NCBI GenBank assembly: GCA_031290005.1
Contig: JAITOJ010000094.1
Location: 1-15,538 of the forward strand
Direction: 5' to 3'
DNA length: 15,538 nucleotides
From: Treponema sp.
Lineage (GTDB): Bacteria; Spirochaetota; Spirochaetia; Treponematales; Treponemataceae
In this document: one piece after another, positions 5,412 to 13,087 of the stretch
Position numbering within the stretch: position 1 is the stretch's first letter
How the letters are laid out: the number at the start of each line of letters is the position of its first letter
Made by a program: the position numbers and the translations under genes
Notes under the pieces: model-generated
The model's database searches: none
What the model saw: the letters and a program-made list of their open reading frames with translations, nothing else
What the model was told of the DNA's origin: nothing

Positions 5412-6260
5412 TCAGCCCTTCACTGCCCCGGCGGTCATGCCGTTAATCACCTGTTCCTGCAAAAGGATGTAAAGAATGAACAAGGGCAATGTAGCGATAA
5501 CCAGGGCCGCCATAAGACCGGCATAGTCTGTAGTATAAGCGCCCAAAAAGTTATACAACCCCAAGGGCAGGGTCTTTTTGCTTTCACTGCTGATAAACAC
5601 CAGGGCAAAGCTGAATTCCTTCCAGTTTGTCAGGAAGTTTAATATCGCCACTGTGGCGATAACCGGGCGCGTCATGGGAAGAATAATAGTGAAAAACAGA
5701 TACGACAGAGCAGACCCGTCGATAATTGCGGCTTCCATGATTGAGTCGGGAAAAGATGCGATAAAACTTTCCATTAAAAAAATCGTGAGGGGCAGCCCAA
5801 AGGCGGTGTATACACATATAAGCGCCCAGGGAGTGTTATAAATATGTATGCTCTGCATAATCGAATACAGCGGAACCAGAACCGCTTGCAGGGGAATCAA
5901 CATGCCCACCACAAACAATGAACTGATGATATTTTTGCCGGGGAACATAAACTTGGCCAGCACAAACGCAGCGGACGCGCCGATAACAACGGTGAACACA
6001 ATCGACAAGGTTGACACAAAGATGCTGTTAAAAAAATATGTGCCGATATGGGCGGTGTTCCAGGCGTTCGCGTAGTTTTCAACATGAAACGACTTTGGCA
6101 AAGCGATAACCGACTGAGAAAACTCAGGGTTTGTTTTGAAGGAACTATACAGCATCCAGATTAACGGAAATATCGTTACGAAAGCCAGTACAATGAGCAA
6201 CGCATACCGGAATATGTGTACTACTATCTTTGTAATAAACGCTGTGGTGTTTTTTTCCAT
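5412..6260 (-). CDS. ABC sugar transporter permease, MalG/UgpE type
   Basis: A 282-residue inner-membrane protein with six predicted membrane segments, the first at about 14-34 (FRYALLIVLAFVTIFPLIWM). The cytoplasmic EAA loop is clear: FPDSIMEAAIIDGSALSYLFFTIILPMTRPV, with the conserved G about ten residues after EAA. The family length is about 275-295. Start: the ATG at 6260 has GGAGG eight bases upstream and lies one base past the stop of the other permease; an in-frame ATG at 6278 overlaps that gene and has no site of its own. It forms the channel heterodimer with the 6262-7149 product and receives sugar from the binding protein. An ATPase would dock on the EAA loop, but none is encoded nearby. 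Confidence 0.92.
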   Translation of the reverse strand: MEKNTTAFITKIVVHIFRYALLIVLAFVTIFPLIWMLYSSFKTNPEFSQSVIALPKSFHVENYANAWNTAHIGTYFFNSIFVSTLSIVFTVVIGASAAFVLAKFMFPGKNIISSLFVVGMLIPLQAVLVPLYSIMQSIHIYNTPWALICVYTAFGLPLTIFLMESFIASFPDSIMEAAIIDGSALSYLFFTIILPMTRPVIATVAILNFLTNWKEFSFALVFISSESKKTLPLGLYNFLGAYTTDYAGLMAALVIATLPLFILYILLQEQVINGMTAGAVKG

Positions 6261-6261
6261 A

Positions 6262-7149
6262 TTACAGGCCTCCTTCATTGGCTTTGCGCAAAAGCAGCGT
6301 CCGGCTGATGATAATCAACACAAAACTGAATACCGCGATCACCAGAGACACCGCGCTTCCATAGCCATATTGATAAATCGCGAAGGTTTTATTGTACATA
6401 TAGGTAGACATGACTTCGCTGGAGTGCGCGGGGCCGCCGCCGGTCATAACATAAATCAAGTCGAAGGTGCGCATACCCCCGGAAATGCAGAGCACCGCCG
6501 CGGATGCGATGGTTCCCCAAAGCAGGGGGAGCCGGATTTTGAAGAACTTGGTAACCTCGCTTGCGCCGTCGATATCCGCGGCTTCGGAAATTTCCGCGGG
6601 AATGTTTTGCAGCGCCGCAAGGAATATCACCATATAGAGACCTACAAATTGCCATAGAATAACCGCGCAGAGGGTCCAGATGGCGTACTTGGGGTTTCCC
6701 AGCAAGTCCGGCGTGGTAGTTTGGTGAAACAACTGTAAAAATACTTTTAACAAACCGGTACGCACATTCAGAATGGTAGTCCAGAGCAAACCCACCACCA
6801 CAGTAGAAAGAATCATGGGCACAAAAAAGGCGGTGCGAAAAAAAGCCGCGCCTTTCAATTTGCCGCTCAAGGCAACTGCCGCAAGAATACCCAAAGGAAT
6901 TTGCCCCAGCACGGAAATGAGTACCACAAAAATGTTATTTTTAAATGAAAGCCAGAAAACTTTATCAGCGAATATGTCTTTAAAATTTTGCAGGCCGATA
7001 AATTTGGGGTCTGACAGCCCGTTCCAGTCATAAAAACCAAAAATAAACGAGCGAACAATCGGATAAAAGACAAAAAACAGATAAATGATAAGCGCGGGCG
7101 CCAGGGCAGCAATCATAAATTTTTTGTTTTTGTTTAATATGGAGGTCAT
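6262..7149 (-). CDS. ABC sugar transporter permease, MalF/UgpA type
   Basis: A 295-residue membrane protein beginning MTSILNKNKKFMIAALAPAL, with six predicted membrane segments. The EAA loop is IPAEISEAADIDGASEVTKFFKIRLPLL (about residues 183-210). The segment YLFFVFYPIVRSFIFGFYDWNG near the N-terminus is typical of the CUT1 oligosaccharide group. AAAGGA lies six bases before the ATG. It is followed almost directly by the second permease gene and separated from the binding-protein gene by a hairpin. Together these form a CUT1 importer for a di- or oligosaccharide. Confidence 0.92.
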   Translation of the reverse strand: MTSILNKNKKFMIAALAPALIIYLFFVFYPIVRSFIFGFYDWNGLSDPKFIGLQNFKDIFADKVFWLSFKNNIFVVLISVLGQIPLGILAAVALSGKLKGAAFFRTAFFVPMILSTVVVGLLWTTILNVRTGLLKVFLQLFHQTTTPDLLGNPKYAIWTLCAVILWQFVGLYMVIFLAALQNIPAEISEAADIDGASEVTKFFKIRLPLLWGTIASAAVLCISGGMRTFDLIYVMTGGGPAHSSEVMSTYMYNKTFAIYQYGYGSAVSLVIAVFSFVLIIISRTLLLRKANEGGL

Positions 7150-7190
7150 TTCAGATCCTTTTCCTTTTTTGCAGGACTTTCAGTTTGTAG

Positions 7191-7218
7191 CCACAGACCC
7201 AGTATACAGGGTCTGTGG
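7191..7218. promoter_or_regulatory. Intergenic hairpin between the binding-protein and permease genes
   Basis: CCACAGACCC (7191-7200) and GGGTCTGTGG (7209-7218) form a perfect 10-bp stem with an 8-base loop, 9 bases past the stop of the binding-protein gene. On the transcribed strand no T-run follows, so it is more likely an RNA-stabilising or attenuating structure. By analogy with the malE-malF gap, it would keep binding-protein mRNA more abundant than permease mRNA. Confidence 0.65.
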
Positions 7219-7227
7219 TTCACGATA

Positions 7228-8517
7228 CTAGCGGACAGTCTTCTGCAAATCCGCCGCCAATTCTGCCGGAGTCTGGATGCTGAGCATAACCGCCTGCAAA
7301 CCGTTATTGATAATGTCTGCTTGCTGGGAACTCAAGGTTGCGTCATACACAGTCACCAGGGGATGCTCCTGAATCAAGGTTACCATTTTTGCGTAAAGCG
7401 GAGTTACCAGGGATACATCCGGCTGTATGGTCTTTGACGCCACAGGAATGTTGTAGTCCATGTACATCTTCTGGGCCTCCTGATTGGTCAGGAACTGTAT
7501 CAGCTTATAGAGCGCGGCCCGCTGTTCCGGGGTGGCGGAAGAACTGATAACAATACTGGTGCTGGAAACACCGGAAATCGTGCTGGGGTCTCCTTTCCCG
7601 CCGGGAACCGAGGGAAATACGGTCATTTCGATATTCGGCTTCATCGCTTCCGGGGCGTTTTCAATCACTCCGGGGAGCGCCCAGGAACCGTCAATCATCA
7701 TGGCCGCTTCGCCGCGATAGAAATAGTCCCGCATCTGCACGTTGTCCAAAGAGTTGTAGTCTTCGTTGAAAGCTCCTGCAAGCTCTTTCATCAGGTTCAA
7801 GGCAGAGATAAACTCCGGATCGCTGAACTTGGCATTGTTTTTGCCGGCAATCACATCAAATAGCCACTGGCTGCCGGTGTAACGATTGCCCACAATGCTC
7901 ATCAAAGAGGACTGGGCGGGCCAGAGGGGCTTATCGCCGTGGGCAAGGGGAATGATGTTGTTGGCTTTGAAGGTTCTGATTGCGGCCCGCAATTCATCCA
8001 GGGTGGAAGGGACTTTGACATTGTATTGGTCAAAGAGCGCCTTGTTGTAGAACACGATGGAAGTGAGGGAAATACCCAGTCCCACGCCGTAGGTTTTTCC
8101 GTCAACAGTAAAAGCATCCAAAACCTGGGGAAGCAGGTCGTTTTTCCAGCCGGGATTGGCATCCAAATACTCGTTGATGGGTGCCAGTAATCCCGCCTGA
8201 GCAAACTCCTGGGTGGGAGTATCAGGCCACTGGAGGAATCCCGTGGGCAGGTCTTTTGCCGCGGCGGCGGTTTTTAGGCGGGTCTGATACTGGTCGCGGG
8301 GCATCTTTTGTTCGTCAACGATGATGTCCGGGTTTGCGGCGATGAATTCCGCCATGCGCTTCTCCATGAAGGGAGCGCGCTGGTCAGAACCGACAAAGGA
8401 GTGCCAGATGGAAATTTTTACTTTTCCGTCATTTGCGGCGCTCTCTTTTTTTGAACAGCCCGTAAGAGCTGTGACCACCATTGCCGCACATAACACGGTA
8501 ATTCCAAGTTTTTTCAT
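7228..8517 (-). CDS. Extracellular sugar-binding lipoprotein of an ABC importer (SBP family 1)
   Basis: A 429-residue lipoprotein: MKKLGITVLCAAMVVTALTG followed by Cys21, then a Ser/Lys linker and KVKISIWHSFVGSDQRAPF, the usual first strand and helix of family 1 solute-binding proteins. Further hallmarks are VDGKTYGVGLGISLTSIVFYNKALFDQYNVKVPSTLDEL (about 138-176), GEAAMMIDGSWALPGV (about 255-270) and the late FLTNQEAQKMYMDYN helix. It would be anchored outside the membrane, bind an oligosaccharide between two lobes and deliver it to the permeases. The ATG at 8517 has AAAGGAG seven bases upstream; an upstream in-frame ATG at 8544 would spoil the signal peptide. An 18-bp palindrome (8529-8546) sits in the leader. 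Confidence 0.93.
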   Translation of the reverse strand: MKKLGITVLCAAMVVTALTGCSKKESAANDGKVKISIWHSFVGSDQRAPFMEKRMAEFIAANPDIIVDEQKMPRDQYQTRLKTAAAAKDLPTGFLQWPDTPTQEFAQAGLLAPINEYLDANPGWKNDLLPQVLDAFTVDGKTYGVGLGISLTSIVFYNKALFDQYNVKVPSTLDELRAAIRTFKANNIIPLAHGDKPLWPAQSSLMSIVGNRYTGSQWLFDVIAGKNNAKFSDPEFISALNLMKELAGAFNEDYNSLDNVQMRDYFYRGEAAMMIDGSWALPGVIENAPEAMKPNIEMTVFPSVPGGKGDPSTISGVSSTSIVISSSATPEQRAALYKLIQFLTNQEAQKMYMDYNIPVASKTIQPDVSLVTPLYAKMVTLIQEHPLVTVYDATLSSQQADIINNGLQAVMLSIQTPAELAADLQKTVR

Positions 8518-8528
8518 GTTTTTTCTCC

Positions 8529-8546
8529 TTTTGAAAAATTTCAAAA
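8529..8546. repeat. 18-bp palindrome before the binding-protein gene
   Basis: TTTTGAAA and TTTCAAAA flank two central bases, just upstream of and touching the ribosome binding site of the binding-protein gene, in the short gap after the GH1 stop. It could be an mRNA processing site or an operator. AT-rich palindromes of this size can also arise by chance. Confidence 0.35.
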
Positions 8547-8571
8547 ACTATACTACAAGCGACACACGCTT

Positions 8572-9954
8572 TTAGCCCTTCAAAAACGACTCATACCAGC
8601 GGGCGCTTTTTTTCCAGCTCCGCTCCTGGGTCTTGTAATCCACATAGAACACGCCAAAACGCTTTGAATACCCCCGTGCCCACTCAAAATTATCCATAAA
8701 ACTCCACACAAAATACCCGGCAAGGTTTGCACCGGCTTTGCGCGCCCGCAGCCCCGCGGCGATGTGGTCTTCGATAAATTGACGGCGGTCTTCATCGTCA
8801 AGCATATAGGGAGACTTTGTGCCTACGGCGAATTTGTCGTCCGGGAAAGAAGCGCCGTTTTCCGTGATGAACAGAGGCGGATTGCCATAATCGTCTTTGA
8901 TGCGCAAAAGCAGGTCAGCCATTCCCTGAGGATAGATTTCCCAACCCATCTCCGTTGTCCGCGCTCCCGGAGGTATCACTTCCACGATGGGAAGGGCGGG
9001 ATGCGGGATTTTCCCCTGGGCAATATCTTCGCTTGCAGCCGCGCGGAGGACTTTGCGGAAATAGTAATTTATCCCCAGAAAATCTGGTTTTTGTTTTTTG
9101 ATAAAATCCAGGTCTCCCGGCTTTTCTGGAAGCGGCGCTCCCGCTTTCTCAAAAATCTCTCGCAATTCTTGCGGATAGCAGCCTTTATACACAGGGTCCA
9201 GGAACCAGCGGTTCTGGAACTGGTCCGACAGGTCTGCGGCGTGTTTGTCCGCTTCCGAATCCGCGGCGGGAACCGCAGGGTACAGATTCAGCACTACGCC
9301 GATTTTACCGTCCCTGGCCTTGCTCTGACGGAAGGCCTCTATGGCCTGTCCGTGGGTAAGTACCAGGTGATAGCTCGCCGCCACAGCGGTGGCCAAATCA
9401 GTGTTGCCCGGCGCGTGGCGTCCCTGCAAATTGCCCGCAAAGGCAGCCACCCAAGGCTCATTGTGGGTAAACCACTGTTTGACCCGGTCGCCGAAATGCT
9501 CGTATGCAAGATTCACGTATTCCGCCCAGGGGCCGCAGATGGCCCTTGTTGCCCAGCCGCCGGTATCTTGTAATTTTTGCGGCAAATCCCAGTGGTACAG
9601 AGTGGCGCAGGGAGCGATGTTCTTTTTCAAAAGCTCGTCTATCAAGCGGTTGTAAAAATCAATACCCTTTTGATTGACCCGTCCTGTCCCGTCCGGCAGG
9701 AGCCTCGGCCAGGCGATGGAAAACCGGTAGGCGTTGATGCCCAATTCACCCATCAATGCCACATCCTGAGCATAGCGTTTATAGTGTTCGCAGGCGGTTT
9801 TGCCCGTGTCGTTGTTGTGTACTTTACCGGGAGTGGCGCAAAAGGTATCCCAAATGCTGCCGCCCCTGCCGTCTCCCGGTTCGGTTCCTTCCACCTGAAA
9901 CGAGGCGGTGGCCGTACCCCACAAAAAATCCGGCGGAAAATCAGAACGTTTCAT
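8572..9954 (-). CDS. Glycoside hydrolase family 1 beta-glycosidase (beta-glucosidase-like)
   Basis: A 460-residue cytoplasmic (alpha/beta)8-barrel enzyme that removes beta-linked sugars from the non-reducing end with retention. Visible GH1 landmarks: FPPDFLWGTATASFQVEG at the N-terminus, YRFSIAWPRLLPDG (76-89), TLYHWDLP (118-125), the acid/base in THNEP with Glu166, INYY (295-298), the nucleophile in ITENG with Glu365, and the C-terminal GYFVWSFMDNFEWARGYSKRFG. Length is normal. There is no signal peptide, so it acts on imported sugar. The start at 9954 overlaps the TGA of the upstream GH130 gene by one base (TGATG) and has GGAGGG at good distance, implying translational coupling. GH1 also holds 6-phospho-glycosidases and beta-mannosidases. 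With a GH130 partner and an ABC rather than PTS importer, an unphosphorylated gluco- or mannoside is likelier. Confidence 0.93.
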   Translation of the reverse strand: MKRSDFPPDFLWGTATASFQVEGTEPGDGRGGSIWDTFCATPGKVHNNDTGKTACEHYKRYAQDVALMGELGINAYRFSIAWPRLLPDGTGRVNQKGIDFYNRLIDELLKKNIAPCATLYHWDLPQKLQDTGGWATRAICGPWAEYVNLAYEHFGDRVKQWFTHNEPWVAAFAGNLQGRHAPGNTDLATAVAASYHLVLTHGQAIEAFRQSKARDGKIGVVLNLYPAVPAADSEADKHAADLSDQFQNRWFLDPVYKGCYPQELREIFEKAGAPLPEKPGDLDFIKKQKPDFLGINYYFRKVLRAAASEDIAQGKIPHPALPIVEVIPPGARTTEMGWEIYPQGMADLLLRIKDDYGNPPLFITENGASFPDDKFAVGTKSPYMLDDEDRRQFIEDHIAAGLRARKAGANLAGYFVWSFMDNFEWARGYSKRFGVFYVDYKTQERSWKKSARWYESFLKG

Positions 9955-10961
9955 CAGTTGCCCTCCAATGCAAAATCTATGAGGCTGTTCAGCGGAACCG
10001 TGGCAAGACAAATCGCCGTGTCGGTAACGCCGTAATATATGTAGACCATAGTATCTTTGACCACCGCGCCGGTGGGGAACACCACATTTGGAATATAGAG
10101 GCCGAATTTTTCGTAGTATTCCTGTGGTTCCAGAATACAGGATTTTGCCCGTCCGATGACCTTTGACGGGTCCGCCAAGTCAAGCATCATCACCCCGCAA
10201 CGGTACACATTGTCCGCGTCAACCCCATGGTACAAAGTGAGCCAGCCTTTATCGGTCTTGATGGGCGGCGCTGACCCGCCGACTTTTTTATACTCCCAAT
10301 CCTGCTCTGAAACAGCCACCAGACGAGGGTCTGACCAGCTCAATAAATCTTCCGAGCTGGTAATCCAGATACCCGCTTTATCCGTACCGTATTTTGGGCC
10401 AATCCATTCTTCGGGCCGCCGCAGCATCACAAATTTGCCGTCGATTTTTTCCGGGAAAAGAATATTGTCCCGGTCGTTGATGTCAGCCTGAGTGGTATAA
10501 CACACCTGCTTCCAGTTGATAAGGTCAGCGCTTTGCAAAATGCCGGAACGGGTCATAAAACTTTCAGGGTTACCGTGCTCTCCCGGATAGGTATAGCTGA
10601 TTTCTTCCGGCTTTCCCATACCGGTGGGCGCATATCCATAGGACGAGGGCCGGAGCGCGTAGTTCAGGTAGAACATGCCGTCGATTTTGACCACCCGGGG
10701 ATCTTGAATCGAACCGAAGGGAAATCCCAAATCAGCGGGAGTAAAAACCGGGGTGTCTTTCACATGGGTAAAATGAACACCGTCGGCGCTTTTTAACAAG
10801 CCGAAAAAGCAGTGAAAAGGACGCAGCCCCCCGGCGGCCCGTTCAATCATATAAAAAACGCCTTGGTCGATAATAACCGCAGGATTAAATACATTTGATT
10901 TCCGCCACGGATATAGACCAGGTGTCACGATTGGATTCTCTGAACAGCGTACAAGATTCAT
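9954..10961 (-). CDS. Glycoside hydrolase family 130 protein (beta-mannoside phosphorylase-like)
   Basis: A 335-residue five-bladed beta-propeller enzyme. GH130 members mostly cleave beta-mannosides with phosphate, releasing alpha-mannose 1-phosphate. Motifs: NPIVTPG and SNVFNPAVIID near the N-terminus, SIQDPRV with the probable acid Asp87, DRDNILFPEKIDGKFVMLRRPEEW, IWITSSEDLLSWSDP, KVGGSAPPIKTDKGWLTLYHGV, CGVMMLDLADP and YIYYGVTDTAI. The FPEKI and RRP stretches supply phosphate-site residues in this family. The ATG at 10961 has AGAGG six bases upstream; a TTG just before it is less likely. It is the first gene of the operon, about 46 bases after the predicted transcription start, and overlaps the GH1 gene by one base. 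The subfamily and exact linkage cannot be read from motifs, and some GH130 members are hydrolases. Confidence 0.88.
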   Translation of the reverse strand: MNLVRCSENPIVTPGLYPWRKSNVFNPAVIIDQGVFYMIERAAGGLRPFHCFFGLLKSADGVHFTHVKDTPVFTPADLGFPFGSIQDPRVVKIDGMFYLNYALRPSSYGYAPTGMGKPEEISYTYPGEHGNPESFMTRSGILQSADLINWKQVCYTTQADINDRDNILFPEKIDGKFVMLRRPEEWIGPKYGTDKAGIWITSSEDLLSWSDPRLVAVSEQDWEYKKVGGSAPPIKTDKGWLTLYHGVDADNVYRCGVMMLDLADPSKVIGRAKSCILEPQEYYEKFGLYIPNVVFPTGAVVKDTMVYIYYGVTDTAICLATVPLNSLIDFALEGN

Positions 10962-10984
10962 CAATTGCCTCTATACTGCAAAAG

Positions 10985-10995
10985 TCATCAGATGA
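10985..10995. promoter_or_regulatory. Probable operator 1 of the GntR-family regulator
   Basis: TCATCAGATGA is a perfect 11-bp palindrome with a single central base. It lies just downstream of the operon's predicted start site (about +12 to +22), where a bound repressor would block transcription. A near copy lies 73 bp away in the same divergent region. Confidence 0.55.
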
Positions 10996-11013
10996 TTAAC
11001 TATCTTTATCTTA

Positions 11014-11042
11014 ATTTTACCCTAATTAAAGCGGTTTGTCAA
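11014..11042 (-). promoter_or_regulatory. Near-consensus promoter of the carbohydrate operon
   Basis: On the minus strand, TTGACA (11042-11037), a 17-base spacer and TAAAAT (11019-11014) match the sigma-70 consensus closely. Transcription should start near 11007 and read into the GH130 gene. Candidate operators lie on both sides, at 10985-10995 and 11058-11068. Confidence 0.7.
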
Positions 11043-11057
11043 GTAAAAAATATAAAT

Positions 11058-11068
11058 TCATCTGATAA
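11058..11068. promoter_or_regulatory. Probable operator 2 of the GntR-family regulator
   Basis: TCATCTGATAA differs from a perfect TCATCNGATGA palindrome at one position. Its centre is 73 bp from that of operator 1, about seven helical turns, so both would face the same side of the DNA and could support looping across the operon promoter. It also lies about 26 bp upstream of the TTGACA proposed for the regulator gene. Confidence 0.5.
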
Positions 11069-11093
11069 ATTTAAAAAAATGAAAAAAGGGGGA

Positions 11094-11123
11094 TTGACAA
11101 GATAACAGTTTTGACTTTATGGT
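11094..11123 (+). promoter_or_regulatory. Possible promoter of the regulator-reductase pair
   Basis: TTGACA (11094-11099) with an 18-base spacer to TATGGT (11118-11123) would start transcription near 11130, just before the ATG at 11138. The -10 box is weak (four of six matches), so this is a modest prediction. Confidence 0.35.
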
Positions 11124-11137
11124 GGCGCTACCAAAGT

Positions 11138-11842
11138 ATGAAAACAAAACCGCTCGTGGAGAGTACGATTGAACGTTTAATCGACTATATTATCAAAAAC
11201 GATTTAGAGCCGCTTCAAAAACTGCCGACCGAATTAGAGCTTGCAAGCCTTCTTTCTGTCGGACGGAGTACGGTACGCGAAGCGGTCAAAGCGCTTGTGG
11301 GCCGCAATATACTGGAAGTGCGTCAGGGCGCCGGCACTTTTATGGCCCGGCAGCGTCTTGGTGTCTCTACTGACCCGTTGGGCCTCACCTTTGTCAAAAA
11401 CAAACGTAAACTTATTAAAGACCTGCTTGAAGTCCGCATGATGATTGAGCCGCGTATAGCCGCGCTGGCAGCGCTGGCCGCGACACAAGAAGATATTACT
11501 GTTATCCATGCCCTGCGAAAAGAAATCGAGGAACTTATTTCTTCCGGTGAAGACCATACTCAAAAAGACATTGAATTTCACATGAAGATAGCTGAAAGCT
11601 CAAACAACATCGTGCTTCCCACCTTGACACCAGCCATTCAGCAGGCAATATCCCTGTTCGTGGATGTGACAAACCGCACTCTCCGCACCGAAACAATTGA
11701 AACGCACCGCGCGATTAGCGACGCAATTGAGGCGCATAATCCCATTGCCGCCCATGACGCCATGACGCTGCATATTGTCTATAACCGCACCCATATCGCC
11801 AATTTGTTTAAAAATACGGCTTTTCAAGAAGGAGATAAATAA
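11138..11842 (+). CDS. GntR-family transcriptional regulator, FadR/FCD subfamily
   Basis: A 234-residue regulator. Residues about 5-72 are a GntR winged helix: LPTELELASLLSVGRSTVREAVKALVGRNILEVRQGAGTFM. Residues about 90-225 are an all-helical FCD effector domain, with the metal-site pattern Asp144, His148 (KDIEFHMKIAESSNN), His190 (THRAISDAIEAHN) and His212. FCD domains usually bind carboxylic acids, often sugar acids or their metabolites, which fits the dehydratase in the divergent operon. It most likely represses that operon from the two TCATCNGATRA sites and is released by a sugar-acid effector. I start at 11138 because the longer frame uses a TTG without a ribosome site; the ATG itself also lacks a strong one. 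A reductase gene follows after five bases. Confidence 0.9.
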   Translation: MKTKPLVESTIERLIDYIIKNDLEPLQKLPTELELASLLSVGRSTVREAVKALVGRNILEVRQGAGTFMARQRLGVSTDPLGLTFVKNKRKLIKDLLEVRMMIEPRIAALAALAATQEDITVIHALRKEIEELISSGEDHTQKDIEFHMKIAESSNNIVLPTLTPAIQQAISLFVDVTNRTLRTETIETHRAISDAIEAHNPIAAHDAMTLHIVYNRTHIANLFKNTAFQEGDK

Positions 11843-11847
11843 GTATA

Positions 11848-12777
11848 ATGTCGATCATGAAAACAATAACACTGGGTAAAACTGGTTTGACTGTGCCGGC
11901 CATTGTGGCGGGCTGTATGCGGATAAACAAGGTTGATGAAAAAACCGCGTCGCGCTTTATACAAAACGCTCTTGATTTGGGGGTGAATTTTTTTGACCAT
12001 GCGGATATTTACGGAAAGTCCGCCTGCGAAGAGATTTTCTCCCGGGCTATTGGAATGAATGCCGCAGTCAGGGAAAAAATTATTTTGCAAAGCAAATGCG
12101 GCATTGTTTCCGGCAAATACTACGATTTTTCAAAGGAACATATTCTTGAAGCCCTGGAGGGGAGTCTTAAGCGGCTTAAAACCGATTATCTTGATGTCCT
12201 GCTGTTGCACCGCCCGGATATGCTCGTTGAACCAGAGGAAGTGGCGGAAGCTTTCGACATTTTGCATAATTCCGGCAAAGTGCGTCATTTTGGCGTATCG
12301 AACCATAACCCCATGCAGATTGAGCTGCTACAAAAATACGTGAGACAGCCCCTGCATGTTAACCAGTTGCAGCTTTCAATTACAAACTCCGCCATGATTG
12401 GCGCGGGCATTTATGTGAACACCCTGACAGACGGCGCAGTAATGCGGGACGGTAGTGTGCTTGACTACTGCCGACTAAAGGACATCACCATTCAATCTTG
12501 GTCGCCTTTTCAGTACGGCACGTTCGCCGGGACTTTTTTACAAAACGAACAATTCCCGGAACTCAACCGCAAACTCAGCGAATTGGCGGAAAAACACAGA
12601 ACCACCAGCGCAACTATCGCCGCCGCATGGATATTGCGGCATCCGGCGCAGTTCCAGCTTATTACCGGCACCTGGAGCATTGAACACTTTACGGATTGCG
12701 TCAACGCGCTAGAGATACGCCTTTCCCGCGAAGACTGGTACGCCCTGTATCTTTCCGCAGGGAATACGCTGCCCTAA
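11848..12777 (+). CDS. Aldo/keto reductase (YdhF-like)
   Basis: A 309-residue NADPH-dependent TIM-barrel oxidoreductase. The catalytic tetrad is visible as Asp50 and Tyr55 (FFDHADIYG), Lys83 (ILQSKCGI) and His121 (DVLLLHRPD). The cofactor-side motifs FGVSNHNPMQIELL and TTSATIAAAWILRHPAQFQLITGTWS match the YdhF-type subgroup. Length is normal. AAGGAG overlaps the 3' end of the regulator gene, whose stop is five bases upstream, so the two are co-transcribed and probably coupled. In this setting it may reduce an aldose, keto-sugar or the keto-deoxy product of the dehydratase, but the substrate cannot be deduced. Confidence 0.9.
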   Translation: MSIMKTITLGKTGLTVPAIVAGCMRINKVDEKTASRFIQNALDLGVNFFDHADIYGKSACEEIFSRAIGMNAAVREKIILQSKCGIVSGKYYDFSKEHILEALEGSLKRLKTDYLDVLLLHRPDMLVEPEEVAEAFDILHNSGKVRHFGVSNHNPMQIELLQKYVRQPLHVNQLQLSITNSAMIGAGIYVNTLTDGAVMRDGSVLDYCRLKDITIQSWSPFQYGTFAGTFLQNEQFPELNRKLSELAEKHRTTSATIAAAWILRHPAQFQLITGTWSIEHFTDCVNALEIRLSREDWYALYLSAGNTLP

Positions 12778-13087
12778 CAGCAATTTTCATTTACAAAAAT
12801 ATTTATACGTTTTAAAGAAAATAAGATAGCTTTTTCGTGGTATTTTATGCATTGCTGATTTTTAGTCAGGATGGCGGCATTTACTTTTCTCACATTGATT
12901 TTAGGGACAGAGCAATAAAAAGCAAACAAGCCAATCTCAGAGCAATCCTTCAGGCATCTGAGGGACAGAGCAGAAAAAAAACAAAAAAAGTAAAAAACTC
13001 GCCCCCAAACCCTCAAATATTGTCCCATTTTGAACAATTTTATCCATATATATTATGTAAAAAAATTCTTTTTCAGGAGGGTATCCT
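12778..13087. other. AT-rich intergenic region with repeats upstream of the transposase gene
   Basis: No convincing gene or intrinsic terminator is seen. The region holds two direct copies of AGGGACAGAGCA (12903-12914 and 12961-12972) 58 bases apart, a partial inverted copy TGTCCCA at 13021-13027, and GCGGCATTTACTTTT at 12874-12888, which reappears inverted beyond the transposase. A strong ribosome binding site (AGGAGGG) closes the region. No good promoter for the transposase stands out. Confidence 0.6.

Noticed and set aside
8764..9573. Long plus-strand frame (269 residues) opposite the GH1 gene
   Set aside because: It mirrors the GH1 coding sequence and shows no domain pattern; long antisense frames are common in this codon usage.
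12903..12972. CRISPR-like direct repeats
   Set aside because: Only two direct 12-base copies 58 bases apart, with further copies inverted elsewhere; there is no array or cas gene.
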